Shown piece after piece: positions 1 to 5,999 of a stretch of 9,902 nucleotides of DNA (within the stretch, counting starts at the first letter, position 1; each line of letters begins with the position of its first letter). The stretch is from Acidobacteriota bacterium (GTDB taxonomy: Bacteria; Acidobacteriota; Terriglobia; Terriglobales; Acidobacteriaceae). Position numbers and translations under genes: made by a program. The stretch lies in NCBI GenBank assembly GCA_021779695.1, contig JAJYAE010000154.1:1-9902 (forward strand), read 5' to 3'. The notes under the pieces are model-generated. The model did not search any database and was not told the DNA's origin. It worked only from the letters and a program-made list of their open reading frames with translations.

Positions 1-156
1 GTGGCCGAGGAGGATGGTGCTTTTGCCCAGCCGGGCGCGGGCCGCGGTGATACGAGCGTCCATGGAGTGGTCGGGGAGGGTGAGATAGTGCTCAAGACTG
101 CAGGATTCAGCAGTCGCGGAAGAGGCTGTTGCCTCAGCTTCGAGAGTCTGGTTCAC
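1..156 (-). CDS. nadA: Quinolinate synthase NadA, N-terminal part (cut by window edge)
   Basis: NadA condenses iminoaspartate with dihydroxyacetone phosphate to quinolinate, the second step of de novo NAD+ synthesis in the cytoplasm, using a 4Fe-4S cluster. Only 52 codons are present, from a GTG at 156-154 to the window edge. The visible protein starts MNQTLEAEATASS, and its later part, SLEHYLTLPDHS followed by MDARITAARARLGKSTILLGH, matches the NadA N-terminal region in which a short linker precedes the first beta strand and the ILGHHYQRDEV motif. The window ends exactly after the first His of that motif. The GTG start is chosen because GAAGG (170-166) and GGAG (164-161) lie 9 and 4 nt upstream. 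The leader is a riboswitch that itself belongs upstream of nadA, which independently supports the call. The iron-sulfur cysteines lie outside the window and cannot be checked. Confidence 0.87.
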   Translation of the reverse strand, partial: MNQTLEAEATASSATAESCSLEHYLTLPDHSMDARITAARARLGKSTILLGH

Positions 157-160
157 GATA

Positions 161-170
161 CTCCGCCTTC
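161..170 (-). promoter_or_regulatory. nadA ribosome binding site, partly inside riboswitch domain 2
   Basis: On the minus strand GAAGG (170-166) is 9 nt and GGAG (164-161) is 4 nt upstream of the GTG start. GAAGGC is the 3' arm of the domain 2 closing stem, paired with GCTTTC at 217-212, so forming the stem would hide the first purine tract and crowd the second. This site decides the GTG start and is the natural output of the switch. Confidence 0.65.
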
Positions 171-283
171 AGCCCGTTCCATCCGTTGCGCGGATAGCGG
201 GCGGGGATGTTGAAAGCCAGAGCCGCTATGCGGCTCGTTGCCTGCAGTGGGAGCGAGCAGATTCCCACGGGGTTGTTGCAGGC
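165..283 (-). promoter_or_regulatory. NAD+-I riboswitch (nadA motif), two tandem domains, in the nadA leader
   Basis: Read on the minus strand, two similar stem-bulge-stem units stand in tandem. Domain 1: P1 arm GCCTGC (283-278), 9-nt bulge AACAACCCC (277-269), P2 arm GTGGGA (268-263), apical loop (262-253), P2 partner TCCCAC (252-247), single bulged T (246), P1 partner GCAGGC (245-240). Domain 2: P1 arm GCTTTC (217-212), bulge AACATCCCC (211-203), P2 arm GCCCG (202-198), an inner ATCCG/CGGAT hairpin (195-181), P2 partner CGGGC (176-172), bulged T (171), P1 partner GAAGGC (170-165). A 7-bp linker hairpin, GAGCCGC/GCGGCTC with loop ATA, lies at 236-220. The AACAACCCC bulge and lone 3'-side U match the known nadA motif, where the 5' domain binds the ADP part of NAD+. 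The domain 2 closing stem contains the GAAGG ribosome binding site of nadA, so control of translation start is inferred: NAD+ bound means nadA off. Confidence 0.9.
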
Positions 284-360
284 TTATGTTTCAGGATGCG
301 AGGTGCGCGGGCGCGGCAGCAAACGAGCCGAGCGGGCGCAGACCGCAGGCCTTTCATCGC

Positions 361-389
361 AGTGTAACAAGAGCGCGGGTGAGGTTCAA
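361..389 (-). promoter_or_regulatory. Probable sigma70-type promoter for nadA
   Basis: On the minus strand there is a -35 TTGAAC (389-384), a 17-nt spacer and a -10 TACACT (366-361). This predicts a transcript start near 354 and a leader of about 200 nt, long enough to hold the whole riboswitch (283-165) before the GTG at 156. The position is what the riboswitch call requires. Acidobacterial promoter consensus is not well defined from sequence alone, so the call is an inference. Confidence 0.5.
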
Positions 390-427
390 ATGCCACCAAG
401 GTGCGAGAGGCGGCGGCAAGCGGAGAA

Positions 428-457
428 TTGTGAGGGCGATGCGCGGACAGGTATGAT
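428..457 (+). promoter_or_regulatory. Candidate promoter for the tat operon, ending just before the start codon
   Basis: TTGTGA (428-433), an 18-nt spacer and TATGAT (452-457; 5 of 6 to the sigma70 -10 box). The predicted transcript start is about 463-465, directly at the tatA ATG (466), giving a leaderless or nearly leaderless message. It would be back to back with the nadA promoter at 361-389. A short purine tract TGAGGG (457-462) only 3 nt before the ATG could act as a ribosome binding site if transcription starts further upstream instead. Confidence 0.35.
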
Positions 458-465
458 GAGGGCTT

Positions 466-984
466 ATGGGAGCTCCCCTGAGCATTGAGACGGCCAATCT
501 GGGAATGGCTGACTCGCTGATTCTGATGGTGCTGGCGCTGGTGGTGTTTGGGCCGCGGCGGCTGCCGCAGATTGGGCGTCAGATCGGCAAGCTAATGTAT
601 GAGTTCCGCAAGGCCTCAAACGACTTCAAGTATCAGATGGAGGAGGAGCTGCGGCAGGCCGAGGATGCGGAGCGGCGCAAGAAAGAAGAAGCCGAGCGGG
701 CGAAGCTGCTGAATGCTCCGGCTGAGGCGGTGAGCGCGGAACCGGCCGTGGCGACGCCGGTGGTGAACGCGATTGAGCAGAGCGGAGCGAGCGTGGCCGC
801 GCCCAGGGTGGAAGTGGAATCAGCGACGCCAGTGGATACTGCGCCGAGGATTCAGCCGCCTTCAACGGGCGAGCCAGTGATGGCGTCGCGTCAGGGAACA
901 CGCGCAATGGAGCAAGCTGCGGAAAGCGAAATGGCTGCACCGGCCGCCAGCACCGCCACGGAGGCAGCACAAAAAAATGGTTGA
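466..984 (+). CDS. tatA: Twin-arginine translocase pore subunit, TatA/TatB family
   Basis: This 172-residue protein is the TatA/B component of the Tat system, which moves folded, often cofactor-bearing, proteins across the inner membrane. In order: a short N-terminus, one membrane helix (about 15-29, ADSLILMVLALVVFG), the Gly-Pro hinge in FGPRRLPQIG (28-37), an amphipathic helix (about 38-58), a charged Glu/Arg/Lys helix likely to be a coiled coil (about 56-82), and an Ala/Pro/Glu-rich tail of about 90 residues that looks disordered. The FGP hinge is TatA-like while the RRLP sequence and the long tail are TatB-like. With no second small Tat gene in view, one bifunctional TatA-type subunit is plausible, so the A/B letter is uncertain. 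The ATG at 466 is preferred over ATG 505 because it gives a periplasmic N-terminal segment before the helix. The gene overlaps tatC by 8 nt. Confidence 0.88.
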   Translation: MGAPLSIETANLGMADSLILMVLALVVFGPRRLPQIGRQIGKLMYEFRKASNDFKYQMEEELRQAEDAERRKKEEAERAKLLNAPAEAVSAEPAVATPVVNAIEQSGASVAAPRVEVESATPVDTAPRIQPPSTGEPVMASRQGTRAMEQAAESEMAAPAASTATEAAQKNG

Positions 985-1768
985 ACCCGCACAGGCAATC
1001 AGCAAGGCGCGGGAGGCGGTGAGCGAGCGCGCAGAACTGCCGGGCATGAGCCTGATGGAGCATCTGGATGAGCTGCGCAGGCGCATCGTGCATTCGGCGG
1101 CCTATCTGGCGGTGGGCTTCTTTGTCTGCTGGTTTTTCCGCGACCGGATTGTGGCGTTTCTGCAGGCGCCGCTGAGCAAGATCGGCAAGTCCCTGGTGTT
1201 TACGCATCCGATGGACGCGCTGAACCTGGACTTGCAGGCATCCCTGCTGGCGGGTGCGATTCTGGCGTCGCCTTTCATCCTGTTTCAGGTGTGGCTGTTC
1301 ATTGCGCCCGGACTCTACAAAAGCGAGCGGCGGTTTGTGGTGCCGTTCATGGGCGCGACGGTGGGATTGTTCCTGACGGGCGCGAGCTTTGGCTACTTTT
1401 TTGTGCTGCCGGCGGCGATCAAGATTCTGATTGTGGACTTTGGGCACAACTTCACGCCGATGGTCACGATCGAGGACTATACCAGCTTTTTTCTCTCAGT
1501 GATTCTGGGGCTGGGCATCAGCTTTGAGCTGCCCATCCTGATTTTCTTTCTGGCGCTGCTGGGCGTAGTGAGCCCGAAGTTTTTATGGAAGAACATCCGC
1601 TACGCGATTCTGGCGGTATTTCTGGTGGCGGCGATCATCACGCCGAGTCCGGACCCATGGACGATGTGCATCTATGCGATTCCGATGCTGGTGTTGTACC
1701 TGATTGGAATTGGCGTGGCGTGGTGGGTACATCCCTCGCGACGCAAGGCGAAGGAGACCGCATCGTGA
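977..1768 (+). CDS. tatC: Sec-independent protein translocase TatC
   Basis: TatC (263 residues) is the polytopic inner-membrane receptor that binds twin-arginine signal peptides and recruits TatA. Recognisable family features: the cytoplasmic N-terminal signature MSLMEHLDELRRRI (24-37), the loop PGLYKSERR (111-119) with Glu117 matching the signal-peptide-contact Glu of E. coli TatC, FELP (183-186) with a membrane Glu184, and ITPSPDPWT (221-229) with Asp226. Hydrophobic stretches near 40-55, 86-110, 121-146, 168-192, 205-222 and 230-250 fit the usual six spans. The ATG lies inside the end of tatA (ATGGTTGA overlap), and GGAGG at 960-964 is 12 nt upstream, so translation is probably coupled. 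A run of seven A residues ends in this start codon. The stop overlaps the GTG start of the M28 gene. Confidence 0.96.
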   Translation: MVEPAQAISKAREAVSERAELPGMSLMEHLDELRRRIVHSAAYLAVGFFVCWFFRDRIVAFLQAPLSKIGKSLVFTHPMDALNLDLQASLLAGAILASPFILFQVWLFIAPGLYKSERRFVVPFMGATVGLFLTGASFGYFFVLPAAIKILIVDFGHNFTPMVTIEDYTSFFLSVILGLGISFELPILIFFLALLGVVSPKFLWKNIRYAILAVFLVAAIITPSPDPWTMCIYAIPMLVLYLIGIGVAWWVHPSRRKAKETAS

Positions 1769-2694
1769 GAGCGTGGATGAGCAGGGTGGTGCGAAGCGCG
1801 CTGCGTGCTGCGGAGGCACTGATCATAGCCGCTCCGCTGGCGGCGACGGCGCAGGCGCACTTCAATGGGCAAAAGGCGTACGACTACGCGCGGGAGTTTG
1901 TGGCCATCGGGCCGCGCTGGCCGACGGGGCCGGGTCACGCGAAGGCGGAGGAATTCCTGCGCCGCCACTTTGCGCACGATGCGACGGAGATGGACTCGTT
2001 CACGGCTGACACATCGATTGGGCCGGTGGCTATGCGGAACTACATTGTGCGCTATCCGGGCAAGAAAGATGGCGTGATCGTGCTGGCGTCGCACTACGAG
2101 ACAAACTATCCGTTGCGAAATATCAACTTTGTGGGCGCCAACGACGGTGCGGCAACGGTGGGCCTGCTGATGGCGATTGGCGACGACCTGCATGCCAGGG
2201 TTGCGGGCGGCCGGAAGCTGGATGGGTATTCGGTGTGGCTGGTCTTTTTTGATGGCGAGGAGTCTTTCCAGACGCAATGGTCGAATTCCGATGCACTTTT
2301 TGGATCACGGCACCTGGCGGCGAAGTGGGGCGGCGATGGGACCCTGGGGCATGTCAAGGCGTTCATCCTGGCAGACATGATTGGCGACAAGGACCTGGAC
2401 ATTCAGCGGGAGGCGCAGTCAACGGATTGGCTGGTGGCGCTGGTGCGGCGCGCGGCACAGCAGTATGGGTACGAGCGGTACTTCTTTCAGCAGGAAGAGA
2501 CGGTGGAGGATGACCATGTACCGTTTGTGCAGCGCGGGGTGCCGTCGATTGACGTGATTGACCTGGACTATGGGCCGAACGACAGTTATCACCATACGGT
2601 GCAGGACACGCTGGACAAGGTCAGCGCGCACAGCCTGACGATTGACGGCGATGTGTTCCTGGAGACCATTCGCCTGATTGATGCGCGGAGCTGA
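1765..2694 (+). CDS. Secreted M28-family zinc enzyme, glutaminyl-peptide cyclotransferase-like
   Basis: The predicted 309-residue protein has an N-terminal signal peptide (arginine-rich start, hydrophobic about 17-27, likely cleavage after AQA at 29-31) and one M28 catalytic domain. Metal-site residues expected for the fold are visible: His110 (ASHYET), Asp127 (GANDGA), the Glu165-Glu166 pair (FFDGEES), Asp204 (ILADMIGD) and His277 (HHTVQDT). FFDGEESF, DALFGSRHLA, EDDHVPFVQRGVP and HTVQDTLDKV resemble glutaminyl cyclases, which form N-terminal pyroglutamate, more than M28 aminopeptidases. The presence of His110 leaves a two-zinc aminopeptidase possible. The GTG start at 1765 is chosen because AAGGAG (1751-1756) stands 8 nt upstream and GTGA overlaps the tatC stop; ATG 1777 is an alternative. 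No twin-arginine motif is seen, so it is probably a Sec substrate despite sharing the tat operon. Confidence 0.85.
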   Translation: MRAWMSRVVRSALRAAEALIIAAPLAATAQAHFNGQKAYDYAREFVAIGPRWPTGPGHAKAEEFLRRHFAHDATEMDSFTADTSIGPVAMRNYIVRYPGKKDGVIVLASHYETNYPLRNINFVGANDGAATVGLLMAIGDDLHARVAGGRKLDGYSVWLVFFDGEESFQTQWSNSDALFGSRHLAAKWGGDGTLGHVKAFILADMIGDKDLDIQREAQSTDWLVALVRRAAQQYGYERYFFQQEETVEDDHVPFVQRGVPSIDVIDLDYGPNDSYHHTVQDTLDKVSAHSLTIDGDVFLETIRLIDARS

Positions 2695-2715
2695 TGCACG
2701 GAGTTGATGCGATGA
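2680..2715 (+). repeat. Short 13-bp tandem repeat across the M28 stop codon
   Basis: Two 13-bp units, GATGCGCGGAGCT (2680-2692) and GATGCACGGAGTT (2693-2705), differ at two positions and are followed by a partial third unit GATGCGATGA (2706-2715). The M28 stop TGA (2692-2694) straddles the first junction. The unit length is not a multiple of three. It is probably a small replication-slippage duplication. Confidence 0.6.
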
Positions 2716-2777
2716 TTCCCTTCGCAGAGCGTCAACGGCAGCGCGTAGCTACGTGAGTGCTATTCTCAGGATTAGAA

Positions 2778-3914
2778 GTGCCGGTGCCCCTGCTGAAGCG
2801 CAATTCGACGAAGTTTTCTGAGCCCAAGGCATGGCTTTACGCCATGGTGTCTGCGCTGGCCATGGCAAGTCTCCTGGTGGCGGGCGGCTGCTCGCGGCTC
2901 CACAAGGAACGGCATGAAATGGTGTATGTGTGGACGCGGCAGATGTATCTGCGTGACCGCGTGGCTGCCGTGTCCAACCGCGTCGCAGAGGTCAAGAACG
3001 GACAGGCGCTGGAGGTGCTGGAGCACGGGCGGCGGTTCCTGAAGGTGCAGACGGCGAAGGGTGAGATCGGGTGGATTCCTGAGCGCGCAGTGATTGACGG
3101 CACGGTCTACCAGGGATTTATGGACCTGGCGACGCAACACCGCGATAGCCCAGTGGTGGCCAACGGAACGCTGCGCGACGAGATGTATCTGCACGTGAAG
3201 CCGGGGCGCGAGACGGACCGGTTTTATCTGTTGCCAGAGAATGCAAAGGTGCAGATGCTGGAGCGTGCCTCGGTGCCGAAGACCGCGGCGGCCAAGCCCG
3301 TGGTGAACCGCGGTACAGGTTCGAAAGACGATGCGGAGACGCCGCCAGTGGTGATGGAAGACTGGTGGCTGGTGCGCGACAAGGAAGGGCATTCGGGCTG
3401 GCTGCTGGGCCACAGTGTGGATGTCGATGTGCCGGACGATGTGGCGCAATATGCGGAGGGCCAGATGATTGTGGGCGCGTACATGATTGCCAAGGTGCAT
3501 GACGACGCGGCGACGACCCCGGACCATGAGGTGGCGGAATACGTCACGGCGCTGGCGCCCCCGGAATCCGGGCTACCCTACGACTTTAATCAGATCCGCG
3601 TCTTCACGTGGAGCGTGAAGCATCACCGCTATGAGACGGCCTTCCGCTTGCGGCCAATTCGCGGTTATCTGCCGGTGACGATCGGCTCCGAGCCGGGGCC
3701 GAAAGGGGCGACGGAGCCAGTCTTCAGCTTCCTGATCGCGGGCAATGAAGATGTGGCGATCGATCCGGACACGGGGATTGCGCGGCCTGCTTCGCCGAGG
3801 ACGATCCGCTACGCGCTGCGCGATACGCTGGTGCGGCGGATTGGGCCGGATACAGCGCCGATTCCGTTGATCCACGAGGCCAAGGAGCAGGCGAAAAAGC
3901 GCGAGCGGAGGTAA
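2778..3914 (+). CDS. Probable lipoprotein with two SH3b-like domains and an unassigned C-terminal domain
   Basis: A 378-residue exported protein. The N-terminus has a hydrophobic segment (about 20-34) ending LLVAGGC-SR, a lipobox-like site with Cys38, although Ala at -3 is not ideal. SH3b-like domain 1 covers about 49-107 (YLRDRVAAV at its start, GWIPE near its end). A second, longer one covers about 130-217 (MYLHVKPG at its start; WWLVRD and GHSGWLLG near its end), broken by a Pro/Ala/Thr-rich loop. The remaining 150 residues hold [18 protein letters not shown] (274-291) and RGYLPV (295-300); I recognise no family there and assign no function. SH3b domains usually bind cell-wall or peptide ligands, so an envelope role is inferred. 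The GTG at 2778 is preferred because CAGGA (2767-2771) is 6 nt upstream; GTGs at 2757 and 2784 are alternatives. The gene lies 83 nt after the M28 gene and may be read with it. Confidence 0.7.
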   Translation: MPVPLLKRNSTKFSEPKAWLYAMVSALAMASLLVAGGCSRLHKERHEMVYVWTRQMYLRDRVAAVSNRVAEVKNGQALEVLEHGRRFLKVQTAKGEIGWIPERAVIDGTVYQGFMDLATQHRDSPVVANGTLRDEMYLHVKPGRETDRFYLLPENAKVQMLERASVPKTAAAKPVVNRGTGSKDDAETPPVVMEDWWLVRDKEGHSGWLLGHSVDVDVPDDVAQYAEGQMIVGAYMIAKVHDDAATTPDHEVAEYVTALAPPESGLPYDFNQIRVFTWSVKHHRYETAFRLRPIRGYLPVTIGSEPGPKGATEPVFSFLIAGNEDVAIDPDTGIARPASPRTIRYALRDTLVRRIGPDTAPIPLIHEAKEQAKKRERR

Positions 3915-3940
3915 AAAGCCCGGAAAAGGATCCGTTCAGC

Positions 3941-3971
3941 AAAGAGCGGCCCACAGCGGGCCGCTCTTTTT
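3941..3971 (+). terminator. Strong Rho-independent terminator between convergent genes
   Basis: A perfect 12-bp stem, AAAGAGCGGCCC (3941-3952) with GGGCCGCTCTTT (3958-3969), loop ACAGC, ends in a five-T run (3967-3971). It lies 26 nt after the stop of the SH3b gene. The convergent arylsulfotransferase gene ends 22 nt away on the other strand. Read on the minus strand the same hairpin is followed by only three T residues, so it should work best for the plus-strand genes. Confidence 0.9.
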
Positions 3972-3992
3972 ACAGCATCGTTTCAGAACTGG

Positions 3993-5999
3993 CTACCACT
4001 GCACGCCGGGGTAGAGGCTGGGCATGCGGTCGACGTGGAACTGGTAGGCTCCGGGCGTCTTCCCCTGCCAGATGACGCTGCTGGCCTGCGGATTGAGCTC
4101 CTGGACGATGGCGCCACCCTGCGGCGCGCAGAAGTTCACCTCCAGGTCGCTGTTGCCAAGAGTCTCAGCGTTCCCGCCGAAGAAGCTGAAATAGGTATCG
4201 GGCGGGATGTAGTGGGTGATCATGGTCGCGGTCAGGTTGCTCTCGTTGATCTCAAGTACCGGCATGGTGGAATAGCAGGTGGACGAAGAGGGCGCGGCCG
4301 GGGAGCACATGACCTGACCTGTGGGCGGCGGGAAGGTGCGATCGTTGCCGTTGTCCATCATGCCGATGCGAAAGACGCCCGTTGTGTTCTGCGTGAAGAA
4401 GTTCATGCCGTGCTGAGCGTAGAACCAGTTGGCCGGATTGCCTCCGCCGCCTGAGTCGAGGGCATCGATGAGGTTGAAGTCGCCCTGATAGCCGAGATGC
4501 CAGAGGATCTTGCCGGAGCCAGTGCCATCGAGGTAATCGATCTTGATGATCCAGTTCTGGTGACGCATGGAGAGCAGCAGGTTGTGGTCGTCGCTCGAAT
4601 AGAGCATGTCATTCGAGTGGGTCCAGTCACAGCTGACGGTTCCACAGTTCATGGGATGGCGGTTGACGTCCAGGTGATCGAAGGTATTCCAGGCCCAGAC
4701 AGGGGTGAGGTTCTGGTCGACGTCGACCAGCGCATCGCCGATGACCGGCTCGGTGACGATTTGTCCATTGATGTCGACGGACTCGGTCCTGGTATCCGTG
4801 GCAAGAAGGACCCAGTGTCCATTGGGTAAGGCGAGAACATTGTGGTGGAAGCTGCCGAGCTGGTAGACGTTGCCGCTGGCGTCGCGCAGGCTGGAGGAGG
4901 CGAGCTTCTGATTGAGCTGGGTCATGTTGAGGCTGCGAATGGTGTTGCCTAACAGGTCAATTTCGCGGATCTCATTGATGACGCCGGGCTGCGCGCCTGC
5001 AGTCTCGTTGGACGACAGGTAGGAGATGAGCGTAAGGAAGTGTCCGTTGGGCAGGAGCTGGATTCCCTGGAGCAGGTCGGCCTGACTTCCCTTGAAGGTG
5101 TAAGTCCAGATCACATTGCCCTGGAGATCGGTGGCGACGGCTTCGGCATCCTGATGGGGAAAGAGCGTATTCCACATTTCAATGCCGGGCTGCGGCGTGC
5201 CGCCGGAGGGCGTAGTGATCTGGAATGAAGCCGTGGTGGGCGGTGTGCCGGTGGTGCAGGTAAAGTCGGCGTCGTTGAAGGTGGCGCCATTGTCGAGGGC
5301 GATCTGGCCGCGCAGGTGGTAGGTGGTGTTGCCGCGCATGCCGGCCACTTCCATCGTGACCTGGCCGCCGGTACTGGAGGGGGTCGATTGCTGCCAGGTG
5401 TTGAATCCGTAGTTGGTGGTGGTGCCGAACTCGACGGAGACCTCGCCCGGTGAAGGCAGGTAGGTGGTGTAGACGGCGACGAGCGGATGGCCGGTAAGCG
5501 GCGGACAGAGGGTGACGCCGGGCAGAATAATCGCGACGACCGCGGTGGCGTTGTCCTGCAGCGGCGCTGTGGCAAGCGCGGCGGTGACCTGGATGTTCTC
5601 AACCTGGGTCACGCTCGCGGGCGCGGTGTAATCGCCGCTCGCGGTGACCGTGCCGACCGTTGCATTTCCGCCGGGCACGTTGTTCACAAACCACGCAATC
5701 GCCCCCCCCGTGCTGGATGTGGCCGTGAACTGGAAGGACTGGCCGGGCGCGAGCGCAATGTACTTCGGCGTGATGGTGATGGTGCCATTCTGCGTGGCCG
5801 TTGGCGGCGGTCCGCCCGGTGGGGGAATCACAACAATGGGCAGCGGACCCTGCACCCAGAAGCCACACCCCGCTGGCAGTAGAAGAACGATGAGACCAAG
5901 CCAGAACCCGAATCGCAGGAAGCCCCTGTGTCGCAGGCGATTGGAATCGGGGGAAGACGCCGCGTGGGACGTACGTGCAGAGCGATCAGAAGGAATCAT
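3993..5999 (-). CDS. Arylsulfotransferase (ASST) family exported protein, probable lipoprotein
   Basis: ASST enzymes are periplasmic beta-propellers that move sulfate between phenols through a sulfo-histidine. This 668-residue protein has a 26-residue basic N-terminus, a hydrophobic segment (about 30-42) and a lipobox-like LPAGC (Cys45; Pro at -3 is atypical). A Pro/Gly linker (58-67), an Ig-like domain (about 72-160) and a second beta-rich region (about 165-250) precede the ASST domain (about 258-668). Expected catalytic-pocket motifs are present: FHHNVLALPNGH (384-395; His385/386), DWTHSN (458-463; His461), SMRHQN (477-482; Arg479) and YAQHGMNFF (528-536; His530, matching the sulfated His). 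CX4C (Cys452/Cys457) sits beside the second motif and could form a disulfide. Physiological donor and acceptor are unknown. No ribosome binding site is clear before the ATG; a small ORF overlaps it by ATGA. A G8 run lies at codons 98-100. The gene stands downstream of aroDE. Confidence 0.85.
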   Translation of the reverse strand: MIPSDRSARTSHAASSPDSNRLRHRGFLRFGFWLGLIVLLLPAGCGFWVQGPLPIVVIPPPGGPPPTATQNGTITITPKYIALAPGQSFQFTATSSTGGAIAWFVNNVPGGNATVGTVTASGDYTAPASVTQVENIQVTAALATAPLQDNATAVVAIILPGVTLCPPLTGHPLVAVYTTYLPSPGEVSVEFGTTTNYGFNTWQQSTPSSTGGQVTMEVAGMRGNTTYHLRGQIALDNGATFNDADFTCTTGTPPTTASFQITTPSGGTPQPGIEMWNTLFPHQDAEAVATDLQGNVIWTYTFKGSQADLLQGIQLLPNGHFLTLISYLSSNETAGAQPGVINEIREIDLLGNTIRSLNMTQLNQKLASSSLRDASGNVYQLGSFHHNVLALPNGHWVLLATDTRTESVDINGQIVTEPVIGDALVDVDQNLTPVWAWNTFDHLDVNRHPMNCGTVSCDWTHSNDMLYSSDDHNLLLSMRHQNWIIKIDYLDGTGSGKILWHLGYQGDFNLIDALDSGGGGNPANWFYAQHGMNFFTQNTTGVFRIGMMDNGNDRTFPPPTGQVMCSPAAPSSSTCYSTMPVLEINESNLTATMITHYIPPDTYFSFFGGNAETLGNSDLEVNFCAPQGGAIVQELNPQASSVIWQGKTPGAYQFHVDRMPSLYPGVQW

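Noticed and set aside
1..213. Open frame of 70 codons on the plus strand at the left edge
   Set aside because: It lies antisense to the nadA start and riboswitch, has no family resemblance, and the minus strand reads convincingly as NadA.
207..488. Plus-strand open frames of 72 and 93 codons before tatA
   Set aside because: They cover the reverse of the riboswitch and promoter region, are rich in Arg/Gly/Ala as expected of random GC-rich frames, and have no ribosome binding site.
626..1447. Long minus-strand frame of 273 codons opposite tatA and tatC
   Set aside because: Composition is His/Arg/Gln/Pro-rich as in antisense shadows of GC-rich genes, and both genes on the other strand are certain.
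1585..1764. 60-codon upstream extension of the M28 gene inside tatC
   Set aside because: It overlaps tatC coding sequence, is low-complexity, and would bury the signal peptide; the GTG at 1765 has a strong ribosome binding site.
2772..3527. Minus-strand frame of 251 codons opposite the SH3b gene
   Set aside because: His/Arg-rich shadow without recognisable motifs.
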